NCBI GenBank assembly: GCA_020636375.1
Contig: JACJXZ010000002.1
Coordinates: forward strand, 620,001 to 684,000
Origin: Lewinellaceae bacterium
GTDB taxonomy: Bacteria > Bacteroidota > Bacteroidia > Chitinophagales > Saprospiraceae
Direction of reading: 5' to 3'
DNA: 64,000 nucleotides
Each line of letters opens with the position of its first letter. The first letter of the stretch is position 1. Under the pieces are notes generated by a model. It worked only from the letters and a program-made list of their open reading frames with translations. It was not told the origin of the DNA and ran no database searches. The position numbers and the translations under genes were made by a program. Below are positions 35,038 to 42,625 of this stretch, piece after piece.

Positions 35038-36618
35038 TCACTTCCTCAGCACCTTCCCCGGCCTCCCCACCAGCTTCCCATCCCGAAACGCCACCTTGCC
35101 GTTGACGACCACCCAGTCCATCCCCTCCGCCAGCCGGCGGGGTTCGCTGAAGGTGGCCCGGGCCTTCACTTTCCCGGGATCAAAAACCAGGAGGTCGGCA
35201 CGATAGCCTTCCCTAATCAGTCCCCGGTCCTTCAGTCCCAGGGCTTCAGCCGGCAGGCTCGCCATCTTGCGCACGGCCTCGGCCAGGGAGAAACGCCGTT
35301 CTTCCTGCACATACTGTTCGATGATTTTAGCAAAGCTGCCATAGCCCCGGGGGTGGTGCATGGTGGGGCTGCCGTCTGAACAGACCATGACATGAGGGTC
35401 CTCCAGGAGCCGTGCCTGCAGGGCCTCGTCCATGACGAAATAGGCACCGGAAGCGCCGCCGGGCCCGATGTCGAGCAGGATTTCTTCGAAGGCCCGGCCC
35501 TGTTCGGCCGCCACCTGGGCCAGCGTTTTGCCGGCGTAGGGTTCGGTGCCGAAGAGGGTGGCTTCCGGCCCGTTGCGGCTTATGATTTTCTGACGCAAAT
35601 AGGCCAGCAGCTCTTCCCGCCGTTCCTGCTTCACTTGCTCGTAGTCTTGCGGCGGTTTAGCCCATTGGGGGAAGACGATGCCGATGCCGGTGTAACTGGC
35701 GGTATAGGGATAAATGTCGGCAGTGACCGCGTAATTGCTGCTGTTCCGGGCGCTGTCCAGCAGGGCGAGGATTTCTTCCGCCCGCTCCTCCCCTTTGCCG
35801 TAGACCACTTTTATATGAGAAACCTGCACGTTGCAGTGCTGCCCCTGGCGAAGCAGCTCCCGGATGGAAGCCTCGACGGCATCGTCGTCCTCGTTGCGGA
35901 CGTGGCTCATGGCCAGCCCGCCGCGTTCGCCAACGACCTTTGCCAGGGCCGCCAGTTCCTCATCGCCGGCGTAAGTACCGGGCACGTATTCCAGCCCGGT
36001 GGTCATACCAAAACAGCCGGCGTCCAGGGCGTCGGAGAGCAGGGCCTCCATTTTGGCCATTTCTTCCGGGGCCGGCACTGGCTTGTACCCAACTCCGCTG
36101 AGCTGCCGCAGCGTACCGTGGCCGGCAAACAGGGCGATATTGACGCCCGGCCCGACGCTGTCTACCTGATCCATCCACGGCCGGAGATTTTCGTACTCCG
36201 GGCTGCTCCCGTCCTGCCCCAGGCAGATGGTGGTGACGCCCATAGCGAGGAAGTTCTCAAAGCCGGGCGTTTCCAGGGGGTCGCCGTGGGCATGGGTGTC
36301 GATGAAGCCGGGGGTGACATGCTGGCCCGCCGCGTCGATCACCTGTTCAACCACAATGGCGGAGGTGTCCACCTTGCCGACGAAAATGATGGAATCGTCG
36401 CGGATAAGGATGTCGGCGAGGCGGGAAATCATATCCTGCCCGTCCAGCACCTGCCCGTTGAGGATTACCAGATCGTATTGCCTGCCGTGGGTTTCGAGCA
36501 GTCGTTGGAAGGGGGATGGGGGATTGCAGCTGAAAACAAAAGCGACAATTGCCAACAGGGAAATGGCTTTTCGGCAAAAGGCAGTTATGATAGAAACAGT
36601 GTCCATTTGATTCTTCAT
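35038..36618 (-). CDS. D-aminoacylase / N-acyl-D-amino-acid deacylase family amidohydrolase, lipoprotein
   Basis: 526 aa from the ATG at 36618, chosen because it gives a proper signal peptide with lipobox VFSC; an upstream in-frame ATG at 36681 would add 21 residues that spoil it. The metal-binding IDTHAHGDP motif, HVRNEDD, VSHIKVVYG and DGSPTMHHPRGYGSF are present in the order of the D-aminoacylase-type amidohydrolases. It would hydrolyse N-acyl-D-amino acids or related amides in the periplasm or at the surface. Confidence 0.87.
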   Translation of the reverse strand: MKNQMDTVSIITAFCRKAISLLAIVAFVFSCNPPSPFQRLLETHGRQYDLVILNGQVLDGQDMISRLADILIRDDSIIFVGKVDTSAIVVEQVIDAAGQHVTPGFIDTHAHGDPLETPGFENFLAMGVTTICLGQDGSSPEYENLRPWMDQVDSVGPGVNIALFAGHGTLRQLSGVGYKPVPAPEEMAKMEALLSDALDAGCFGMTTGLEYVPGTYAGDEELAALAKVVGERGGLAMSHVRNEDDDAVEASIRELLRQGQHCNVQVSHIKVVYGKGEERAEEILALLDSARNSSNYAVTADIYPYTASYTGIGIVFPQWAKPPQDYEQVKQERREELLAYLRQKIISRNGPEATLFGTEPYAGKTLAQVAAEQGRAFEEILLDIGPGGASGAYFVMDEALQARLLEDPHVMVCSDGSPTMHHPRGYGSFAKIIEQYVQEERRFSLAEAVRKMASLPAEALGLKDRGLIREGYRADLLVFDPGKVKARATFSEPRRLAEGMDWVVVNGKVAFRDGKLVGRPGKVLRK

Positions 36619-36690
36619 AACTGCAAAATAGGAATTCTCTGGTATTTCAGCACATGCTGTACGCTGCCGGAACTTAAGCAATAACTTTCT

Positions 36691-36698
36691 TATCTTTG
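36691..36698 (+). promoter_or_regulatory. TATCTTTG -7 promoter element
   Basis: TATCTTTG matches the Bacteroidota TAnnTTTG consensus, 7 nt before the first ATG of the relic nucleotidyltransferase. No clear -33 TTTG was found at the right spacing. Confidence 0.45.
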
Positions 36699-36705
36699 TT
36701 ATATA

Positions 36706-37004
36706 TTGGTTTTAATTGCAATGATGATCCGTTTTCAGCCGGATTCCAAGATAGACCTTTGGGACTTTGCAGGTATCATGCAGGATTTGGAAGGCATCCT
36801 TAAATGTCGGGTAGATTTAGTGCGTGAAGGTGGGGCAAAGTCATTTGCCGTATCCAACATCGAAAAGGATAAAATTCTTGTCTATGAGAAAAAAACCACG
36901 TCCATGATTATTGGATGATAGACTTTGAAACGGTGTGGAATTCCAAGGAAACTAAGCTGGAAAGCTTGATTGAAGAGATAGCAAAAATTGCAAAAACTTT
37001 ATGA
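36706..37004 (+). pseudogene. relic MNT-HEPN toxin-antitoxin module
   Basis: The first reading frame (36706-36918) encodes only the C-terminal half of a minimal nucleotidyltransferase (IDLWDFAGIMQDLEGILKCRVDLVREGG, then NIEKDKILVYEKK); the N-terminal GSxxR and first Asp motif are missing. The second frame (36915-37004) overlaps its stop by 4 nt and reads MIDFETVWNSKETKLESLIEEIAKIAKTL, which resembles only the C-terminal tail of a HEPN (DUF86-like) protein. Both partners have lost their catalytic regions, so the pair is a deletion remnant. In intact modules the MNT antitoxin AMPylates and neutralises the HEPN RNase. Confidence 0.65.
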
Positions 37005-37167
37005 CAGCCCCTCATACGAGTTGGTTAAAACACTGGTAATCAATTACATTTCCCACAATCAGATCAAGTTACTTATAGAATAGGGCAGGACAGCGGCGCG
37101 CCAACTGTCCCGGAAATAGTCCTAAAAAAACGGTAACTTTGCTGACAGCCGATGTGGCGGGGCAGCC

Positions 37168-37211
37168 GGGCTAGTGGCCAGGCGAACTTCAAGTCGCCTG
37201 GCCACTAGCCC
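37168..37211. repeat. 18-bp perfect inverted repeat
   Basis: GGGCTAGTGGCCAGGCGA (37168-37185) and its exact complement (37194-37211) with an 8-nt loop. Lies past the 3' end of the sterol-desaturase gene; neither strand shows a U-run, so Rho-independent termination is uncertain. Confidence 0.85.
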
Positions 37212-37254
37212 AGCCCCAAAACCGCCGCCATTTCCAGCCCGGTTGCCGATCCGC

Positions 37255-38343
37255 TCACCTCCCCGGCCCTGCCGCCATTTCCTTCCCGGAGGAAGCCTTA
37301 TTAACCGGCGGCTCCTCCCCGTCCGCCTCCTGCTGGAAGCCATAAGCTACCTGCCCCAGGAACCCCTTGGGGAAGCGCTCCACTCCCGGAAAACCGAGCC
37401 GGATGTCCCGCCCGTTGTGCGGTATGACGGCCGTGCCGAAGATATAATCCCACATCGCCAGCGTGATGCCGAAGTTGATGCCGTGGGGATGGCCCTCCGG
37501 CAGGTCGTAGGAGTGGTGCCAGATGTGCATCTCGGGGCTGTTGAAAACCTTCTTCATGAAGGGGCCCAGCAGGAGGCTGCCGGCAGCCGCACTGAGGGCG
37601 GCGACCCCCAGTTGCTGCCACAGCGGAGGGTCGGCGAGCAAGGTGATCTCAAACCCGCCGGTGGCGATGGCGATGCCGACGAGCAGCCCCACTACCCCGC
37701 CGGTGACATGACCGGGAACGGTGATGTTGGAATGGTTGTAATGCCCTACCGCCAGGGTGAAGATGTGGATGATGAAGAAATCGTACAGGCCGACGCCCAG
37801 CAGCGCCAGGGGGATGTACTCGATGGACCGGTACACGATGGTCTCCATCCAGTGGTAGCGCAGGTGGGCGGCAAAGCCCATTTGCTCTACGGAGTGATGC
37901 ACCTTGTGGAATTCCCAGAGGGCGGGCACCCGGTGCAGCAGGCGGTGCGTCCACCATTGCACGAAATCGCGGACGAAAAAACCGACGATCAGGACGAGCC
38001 AGAGGGGCGCCGTGCGCAGGGGGTTGGACGCCTGCAGGTCGAAGCCGGCGACAGATTTTATGATGTTGTTGAAGAACACCACCACGACGTCGGAGGCGGC
38101 GTTGTAAATGATCAGGGAAAAGAGGAAGAAGTTGAAGAACATGTAAAAAAAGTCCAGCCAGAAGTCCTTCCGGAATTTCGGCTGTTCCTTGCGCCAGGGA
38201 GACATCAGCTCCAGGGCAAAGAAGAAGGCCGAGACCAGGATAAGCCAGTAAAAATAATTGTGCCAGTCCGGATGCGTTACTTCATGCCACAAGTAGCGGG
38301 CATAACCGCGATAGCCGTCGACAAATTCCTGCCAGTAATTCAT
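37255..38343 (-). CDS. sterol desaturase / fatty acid hydroxylase superfamily membrane protein
   Basis: 362 aa from the ATG at 38343 (MNYWQEFVDGYRGYARYLWH); the upstream extension runs through a terminator hairpin and is unlikely. Several TM segments (for example WLILVSAFFFALEL) and the His clusters HRLLHRVPALWEFHKVHHS and IWHHSYDLPEGHPHGIN give the di-iron HxxxH/HxxHH signature. It would hydroxylate or desaturate a lipid in the membrane; the substrate cannot be told. Confidence 0.85.
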   Translation of the reverse strand: MNYWQEFVDGYRGYARYLWHEVTHPDWHNYFYWLILVSAFFFALELMSPWRKEQPKFRKDFWLDFFYMFFNFFLFSLIIYNAASDVVVVFFNNIIKSVAGFDLQASNPLRTAPLWLVLIVGFFVRDFVQWWTHRLLHRVPALWEFHKVHHSVEQMGFAAHLRYHWMETIVYRSIEYIPLALLGVGLYDFFIIHIFTLAVGHYNHSNITVPGHVTGGVVGLLVGIAIATGGFEITLLADPPLWQQLGVAALSAAAGSLLLGPFMKKVFNSPEMHIWHHSYDLPEGHPHGINFGITLAMWDYIFGTAVIPHNGRDIRLGFPGVERFPKGFLGQVAYGFQQEADGEEPPVNKASSGKEMAAGPGR

Positions 38344-38431
38344 GAGCCTATGCTGATTGAGTGCTTGTTTGGGCAAATATACAGAAATCCGGAGGCGGGG
38401 AAAGTGATGTTGGTTACTGTCCGGGAAAAGG

Positions 38432-38480
38432 CGTGAATGGAGTTTCTCCTGCTTCCAGCGAGACAAGAACTCCATTCACG
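38432..38480 (-). terminator. terminator of the peroxiredoxin gene
   Basis: A 13-bp perfect stem, CGTGAATGGAGTT (38432-38444) with 38468-38480, loop 23 nt; on the minus strand it is followed by CCUUUU. It sits 8 nt after the peroxiredoxin stop. Confidence 0.75.
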
Positions 38481-38487
38481 GCAAAAC

Positions 38488-39123
38488 TTATTTATTCGGT
38501 TGTGGCGTCATGCGCAGGTAGGGCTTGATCTCCTTGTATCCTTTCGGGAATTTCTTGTCGGCCTCTTCGTTGGTCACGGAAGGAGAGATCACCACATCCT
38601 GCCCCTGTTCCCAGTCGACCGGCGTAGCCACGCTGTAGTTGTCGGTCAGCTGCAGGGAATCGATCACCCGCAGGATCTCGTGGAAGTTGCGGCCGGTGGA
38701 CGGCGGGTAAGTGAGCGTCATCCGGACCTTCTTGTTGTGGTCGATCACGAAAACGGAACGCACGGTAAACTTTTCGGTGGCGTTGGGGTGGATCATGTCG
38801 TAGGCCATGGCCACTTTGCGGTCCTCATCGGCAATGATGGGGAAGTTCATGGAAACATGCTGCGTCTCTTCGATGTCTTTGACCCACTTGTGGTGGGAGT
38901 CGAGCGGGTCCACGCTCAGGGCAATGACTTTGCAGTTGCGCCTGGCGAATTCTTCCTTGAGGGCGGCGGTGCGGCCCAGCTCTGTAGTGCAAACCGGGGT
39001 AAAATCGGCAGGGTGAGAATAGAGGACTCCCCAATTGTTGCCCAGCCACTGGTAAAAATCAATTTCGCCTTCAGTTGTTTTGGCTTTGAAGTTAGGAGCA
39101 GTATCTCCAAGTCTTAGAGACAT
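38488..39123 (-). CDS. 1-Cys peroxiredoxin (Prx6/AhpC-TSA family)
   Basis: 211 aa. Peroxidatic Cys45 in HPADFTPVCTTELG, followed by VIALSVDPLDSHHKWVKDI; the C-terminal domain DYSVATPVDWEQGQDVVI is typical of Prx6-type enzymes (about 210-225 aa). Reduces H2O2 and organic peroxides in the cytoplasm. Has its own promoter-like element and terminator, so it is probably monocistronic. Confidence 0.95.
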   Translation of the reverse strand: MSLRLGDTAPNFKAKTTEGEIDFYQWLGNNWGVLYSHPADFTPVCTTELGRTAALKEEFARRNCKVIALSVDPLDSHHKWVKDIEETQHVSMNFPIIADEDRKVAMAYDMIHPNATEKFTVRSVFVIDHNKKVRMTLTYPPSTGRNFHEILRVIDSLQLTDNYSVATPVDWEQGQDVVISPSVTNEEADKKFPKGYKEIKPYLRMTPQPNK

Positions 39124-39170
39124 AATGTGAAGGTTTTGAGTTTAGAAATGATACTTATTCTTTAGGGTAA

Positions 39171-39178
39171 CAAAAGTA
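39171..39178 (-). promoter_or_regulatory. TACTTTTG -7 element upstream of the peroxiredoxin gene
   Basis: The minus-strand TACTTTTG fits TAnnTTTG and lies 47 nt before the ATG. The -33 element is weak. Confidence 0.5.
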
Positions 39179-39259
39179 AAGGCCTTTTGTATGAGTTGCA
39201 GAGCTATTTTGTAACTATTTAGGTCACTAATTCACTAATTCACTAATTCAGTCCCTGCA

Positions 39260-40372
39260 CTAAAACCGCTCCGTCCCCGGCAGCGCCCGCTTAACCAACT
39301 GGCCGAAGCCGTCGTTCTTCCGCTGGCGAAAGGTGTATTTGGCATACCCGTTCAGGTAAGCTTTACCCTCCAGAAAAGGGCGGGCCAGCCGCCCGATGTC
39401 CTCGCTTTCGATCAGGAACCCGTCGTGGCCGTAGATGCTGTCGATGAGTTCCAGGCGGGCGCGGGGGATGTGGTTGGCGATAAACGCCTGTTCTTCCACC
39501 GGGAAGAGCACGTCGGACTGTATGCCGATGACCAGGGCGTTGGCCTGCACCTGCCCCAGGGCCTTTTCGCGGCTGCCCCGGCCCCGGCCCAGGTTGTGGC
39601 TGTCCATGGCCTTGCTCAGGCTCAGGTAGGACAGTACGTCGAACCGCTTGTGCAGCTTGTACCCCTGGTAGCGCTGGTAGGAGCTGGCGCGGAAATCATC
39701 CAGCTTGCCTGGTTCTTCTTCTGCCTGCGACTGCTGGTAGGTCCGGTAATTGCGGTAAGAGAGCATGGCGATGGCCCGGGCGGCTTCCAGCCCCCGGCGG
39801 CCGGCCTCTTCCGTGTCGTCATACAATGTAGGGTCGGCCACGATGGCCATGCGCTGCGCCTCGTTAAAGGCAATGCCCCAGGGAGAATGCTGCGCATTGG
39901 TAGCCAGTACGCAGATATTCTCAAACAAGCCGGGGTCCGTCACCGCCCACTCCAGCACCTGCTGCCCCCCCATCGAACCGCCGATGGCGAGCCGGATGCG
40001 CTCAACACCCAGGTGCGCCTGCAGCAGCTGGTGGGCGCGCACCATGTCCCGGATGGTCACCAGGGGGAAATCCCGGTTGTAGGGTTGCCCCGTCGCCGGA
40101 TTGATGCTCCTCGCGTTGGTGCTCCCGTAACAGGATCCCAGGATGTTCGCACAGACAATGTAATGATGCCGGGGGTCAAACAGCTTGCCCTTGCCGACCA
40201 GGCCCGGCCACCACTCCTCCGCAGCGGAATTGGCGGTGAGGGCATGGCAAATCCAGACGACGTTGTCCTGCTTTGGAGACAGGCGGCCGTAAGTGGTGTA
40301 GGCGACCGTCAGCTCCGGGAGGACAGCGCCGTTTTCCAGGGCGAAAGGGGTGTTGATGGTTAGGCGTTCCAC
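39260..40372 (-). CDS. metX: homoserine O-acetyltransferase
   Basis: 370 aa alpha/beta-hydrolase. The nucleophile elbow GGSMGG (Ser133), the family blocks WICHALTANS and ANILGSCYGSTNARSINP, and a C-terminal HDGFLIE with the catalytic His are all present. It converts homoserine and acetyl-CoA to O-acetylhomoserine, the substrate of the MetY encoded 305 bp upstream on the same strand. Length is normal. Confidence 0.96.
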   Translation of the reverse strand: MERLTINTPFALENGAVLPELTVAYTTYGRLSPKQDNVVWICHALTANSAAEEWWPGLVGKGKLFDPRHHYIVCANILGSCYGSTNARSINPATGQPYNRDFPLVTIRDMVRAHQLLQAHLGVERIRLAIGGSMGGQQVLEWAVTDPGLFENICVLATNAQHSPWGIAFNEAQRMAIVADPTLYDDTEEAGRRGLEAARAIAMLSYRNYRTYQQSQAEEEPGKLDDFRASSYQRYQGYKLHKRFDVLSYLSLSKAMDSHNLGRGRGSREKALGQVQANALVIGIQSDVLFPVEEQAFIANHIPRARLELIDSIYGHDGFLIESEDIGRLARPFLEGKAYLNGYAKYTFRQRKNDGFGQLVKRALPGTERF

Positions 40373-40408
40373 GGTTGTAAGTTTTGGGGCTTGGGAGGAG
40401 GGGGGGGG

Positions 40409-40486
40409 ATTGCTATATTGTTATATTGCTATATTGCTATATTGTTATATTGTTATATTGCTATATTGCTATATTGCTATATTGCT
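40409..40486. repeat. 8-bp tandem repeat (ATTGCTAT/ATTGTTAT)n
   Basis: About ten units of an 8-bp repeat, just upstream of metX in the 305-bp metY-metX gap. Confidence 0.9.
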
Positions 40487-40631
40487 GAGGGCACTCCGTC
40501 TTCGCCGGCCTCCGCCATACAAAAATTCAACAATATAACCATTCAGCCATCCACCCCTCCTACCCAAGCCATTTCAGTTATAGTACCTGATCAAAGAGAA
40601 TGAGCCAGGAAGCCCGGGCAGAACTCCCGAC

Positions 40632-40676
40632 ATTCATTCCTTCATTCCATCATTCCATCATTCCATCATTCCATTC
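40632..40676. repeat. (ATTCCATC)n tandem repeat at the metY 3' end
   Basis: A run of ATTC-based units (CATTCATTCC, ATTCCATC repeated) ends next to the metY stop codon. Confidence 0.85.
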
Positions 40677-40677
40677 G

Positions 40678-42000
40678 TCAGGCCAATTCCGGCTGGCCGG
40701 CGCCGACTTTGGCGAAAGCCTGTTCGAAGTCCGCCTTGATGTCATCGATATGTTCGATGCCGGCGGAGACGCGCAGCTGGTTGGGCAGCACGCCGGCGGA
40801 GCGCTGCTCTGCGTCGGTGAGCTGCTGGTGGGTCGTTGCCGACGGCTGGATGATCAGCGTCTTGGAGTCGCCGACATTAGCCAGGTGGCTGACCAGCCGG
40901 AGGCTGTCGACGAAGCGGGTAGCGTTTTCCTTGCCTCCTTTGACGGTAAACGAGAAGACGCCGCCGAAGCCGTTGCGCAGGTATTTTTTGGCGCGGGCAT
41001 GAGCGGGGTGGCTCTCCAGGCCCGGATAGTTGACGTGTTCCACCTGCGGATGCCTTTCCAGCCATTGGGCCAGGGCCAGGGCGTTATCGGCGGTGCGCTG
41101 TACGCGCAGGGAGAGGGTTTCCAGCCCCTGGAGCAGGAGGAAAGCATTGAAAGGGCTGAGCGCCGGGCCGAAGTCGCGCAGGCCTTCCACCCGGGCCCGG
41201 ATGATGAAGGCGATGTTGCCGAAGGGGCCGCCTTCGCCGAAGACCTCCCAGAACTTCAGGCCGTGGTAGCCTTCCGACGGTTCGGTAAACTGCGGGAACT
41301 TGCCGTTGGCCCAGTTGAAGTTGCCCCCGTCGACGATGACGCCGCCGATGGACGTGCCGTGGCCGCCGATCCATTTGGTGGCGGACTGGACGACCACGTT
41401 GGCGCCGTGCTCCAGCGGGCGGAACAGGTAACCGCAGGCGCCGAAGGTGTTGTCGACCACCAGCGGAATGCCGTGTTTGCGGGCCACCGCCGCGATGCCT
41501 TCGAAGTCGGCCACGTTGAAGCTCGGGTTGCCGATGGTTTCCAGGTACAGCGCTTTGGTATTTTCATCGATCAGCTTCTCGTAGCCGGCCGGCGATTCAT
41601 CGGCCACAAAACGCGCCTCGATGCCCAGGCGTTTGAAGTTGACCTTAAACTGGTTGTACGTGCCGCCGTAGAGGTGGGCGCTGGTCACCAGGTTGTCGCC
41701 CGCGCCCATGATGTTGGACAGGGCGATGAACTGTGCCGCCTGCCCGGAACCCACGGCCAGGGCCGCGACCCCGCCCTCCAGGGCAGCCACCCGCTTCTCG
41801 AAAATATCGTTGGTCGGGTTCATGATACGGGTATAAATATTGCCGAATTCCTTGAGGGCGAAGAGGTTGGCCCCGTGTTCGGAATCTTTGAACGTATAGG
41901 AAGTCGTTTGGTAGATCGGCACGGCGCGCGAACGGGTAGTGCCTTCCACTTCTTCCTGGCCAGCGTGCAGCTGAAGCGTTTCGAATCTAAGCTTGGACAT
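40678..42000 (-). CDS. metY: O-acetylhomoserine sulfhydrylase / aminocarboxypropyltransferase
   Basis: 440 aa from MSKLRFETLQLHAGQE (ATG at 42000; another in-frame ATG 6 nt upstream). The PLP lysine lies in QSATKWIGGHGT (Lys209), with the YTRIMNPT, DNTFGACGYLFRPLEHGA and SGQAAQF motifs of the Cys/Met metabolism PLP family. It makes homocysteine from O-acetylhomoserine and sulfide. The leader carries a SAM-I riboswitch and a poly-Cys leader ORF. Confidence 0.95.
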   Translation of the reverse strand: MSKLRFETLQLHAGQEEVEGTTRSRAVPIYQTTSYTFKDSEHGANLFALKEFGNIYTRIMNPTNDIFEKRVAALEGGVAALAVGSGQAAQFIALSNIMGAGDNLVTSAHLYGGTYNQFKVNFKRLGIEARFVADESPAGYEKLIDENTKALYLETIGNPSFNVADFEGIAAVARKHGIPLVVDNTFGACGYLFRPLEHGANVVVQSATKWIGGHGTSIGGVIVDGGNFNWANGKFPQFTEPSEGYHGLKFWEVFGEGGPFGNIAFIIRARVEGLRDFGPALSPFNAFLLLQGLETLSLRVQRTADNALALAQWLERHPQVEHVNYPGLESHPAHARAKKYLRNGFGGVFSFTVKGGKENATRFVDSLRLVSHLANVGDSKTLIIQPSATTHQQLTDAEQRSAGVLPNQLRVSAGIEHIDDIKADFEQAFAKVGAGQPELA

Positions 42001-42065
42001 GGTCAAGTATGATTTTTAAGGTGATAGAATGAATTCATGGTTCAATTTGCCGGGAAATGGCAAGG

Positions 42066-42131
42066 AAAAACAGCCCACATGAGCGTTTACCGGTTTTGGC
42101 TGATCAAAACCCGGATTTGGCTAAGGGCTGT
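42066..42131 (-). terminator. candidate attenuator terminator in the metY leader
   Basis: ACAGCCC (plus-strand complement 42125-42131) pairs with GGGCTGT (42070-42076), followed on the transcript by a U-run (42066-42070). Inside is a second hairpin CCGGTTTTG/CAAAACCCGG (42090-42114). It starts 17 nt after the stop of the Cys-rich leader ORF, an arrangement typical of ribosome-controlled attenuation. Confidence 0.6.
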
Positions 42132-42147
42132 GGAAAAGCCGAAAAGG

Positions 42148-42252
42148 TCAACAGCAACAACAACACATGCCGCTGCGACAAACCATAGCTGAAATAGTGG
42201 AAATGGTAACCGAGGAGTTAACAGGAAGCTTGCCCGTGTTTCTGGAAATCAT
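42148..42252 (-). CDS. poly-cysteine leader peptide upstream of metY
   Basis: A 34-codon ORF (ATG 42252) ending VCRSGMCCCCC before a UGA stop; internal ATGs at 42186 and 42168 give shorter versions, the last one MCCCCC. Five consecutive Cys codons (TGT TGT TGT TGC TGT) just ahead of a terminator-like hairpin and between a SAM riboswitch and a sulfhydrylase gene point to a cysteine-sensing attenuator peptide. Poly-Cys leader ORFs are known in mycobacteria; here the call is based on sequence layout only. Confidence 0.6.
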   Translation of the reverse strand: MISRNTGKLPVNSSVTISTISAMVCRSGMCCCCC

Positions 42253-42281
42253 GTCGTTTGATTTTATTTTTCCAAAAATTT

Positions 42282-42363
42282 TGGCGGGATTTGGCACCTT
42301 TTGCCAAGCGGCACGGTTGCCAGGGTTTCGCAGAGCCCGGTCTCTCCACCCTTCTTTATAAAA
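42282..42363 (-). ncRNA. SAM-I (S-box) riboswitch
   Basis: The minus strand reads AAAGAAGGGTGGAGAGACCG, then GGGCTCTGCGAAACCCTGGC and AACC, then a P3-like GTGCCGCTTGGCAAAAGG and TGCCAAATCCCGCC. These match the S-box core (GAGGGA, GAxGAAACCCxGGCAACC, GGTGCxAATTCC). It lies about 280 nt before metY and would repress it at high S-adenosylmethionine. Confidence 0.88.
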
Positions 42364-42393
42364 TCATTCTGTTCAAAGAAGTGATCGTGAGGG

Positions 42394-42401
42394 CAAAAGT
42401 A
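42394..42401 (-). promoter_or_regulatory. TACTTTTG -7 element for the metY leader
   Basis: A TAnnTTTG match on the minus strand about 30 nt upstream of the riboswitch, so transcription would start directly before the aptamer. The -33 box is poor. Confidence 0.55.
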
Positions 42402-42625
42402 AGGAAAAAATCCATTCAGCGCCACCCCCGCCCTTCTTTCCGCCCGGCCGGCTGCCTGAACAGTGCCGGAAGAATGAGCAGGCAAAAATAACTTTTTTCC
42501 TATAGATTTAATAGGATTAATTGAATTTCCTGTGCCAGGGGAAGAAAAAACATTCCCGGTGCCGGAAAAACAGCGGAGTCTGGGCAAATGCTAAAAAAAT
42601 GTTAAATGTTTCGCGATAATTCTTT

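Noticed and set aside
40409..40486. Possible CRISPR-like array
   Set aside because: 8-bp units with no unique spacers; a microsatellite.
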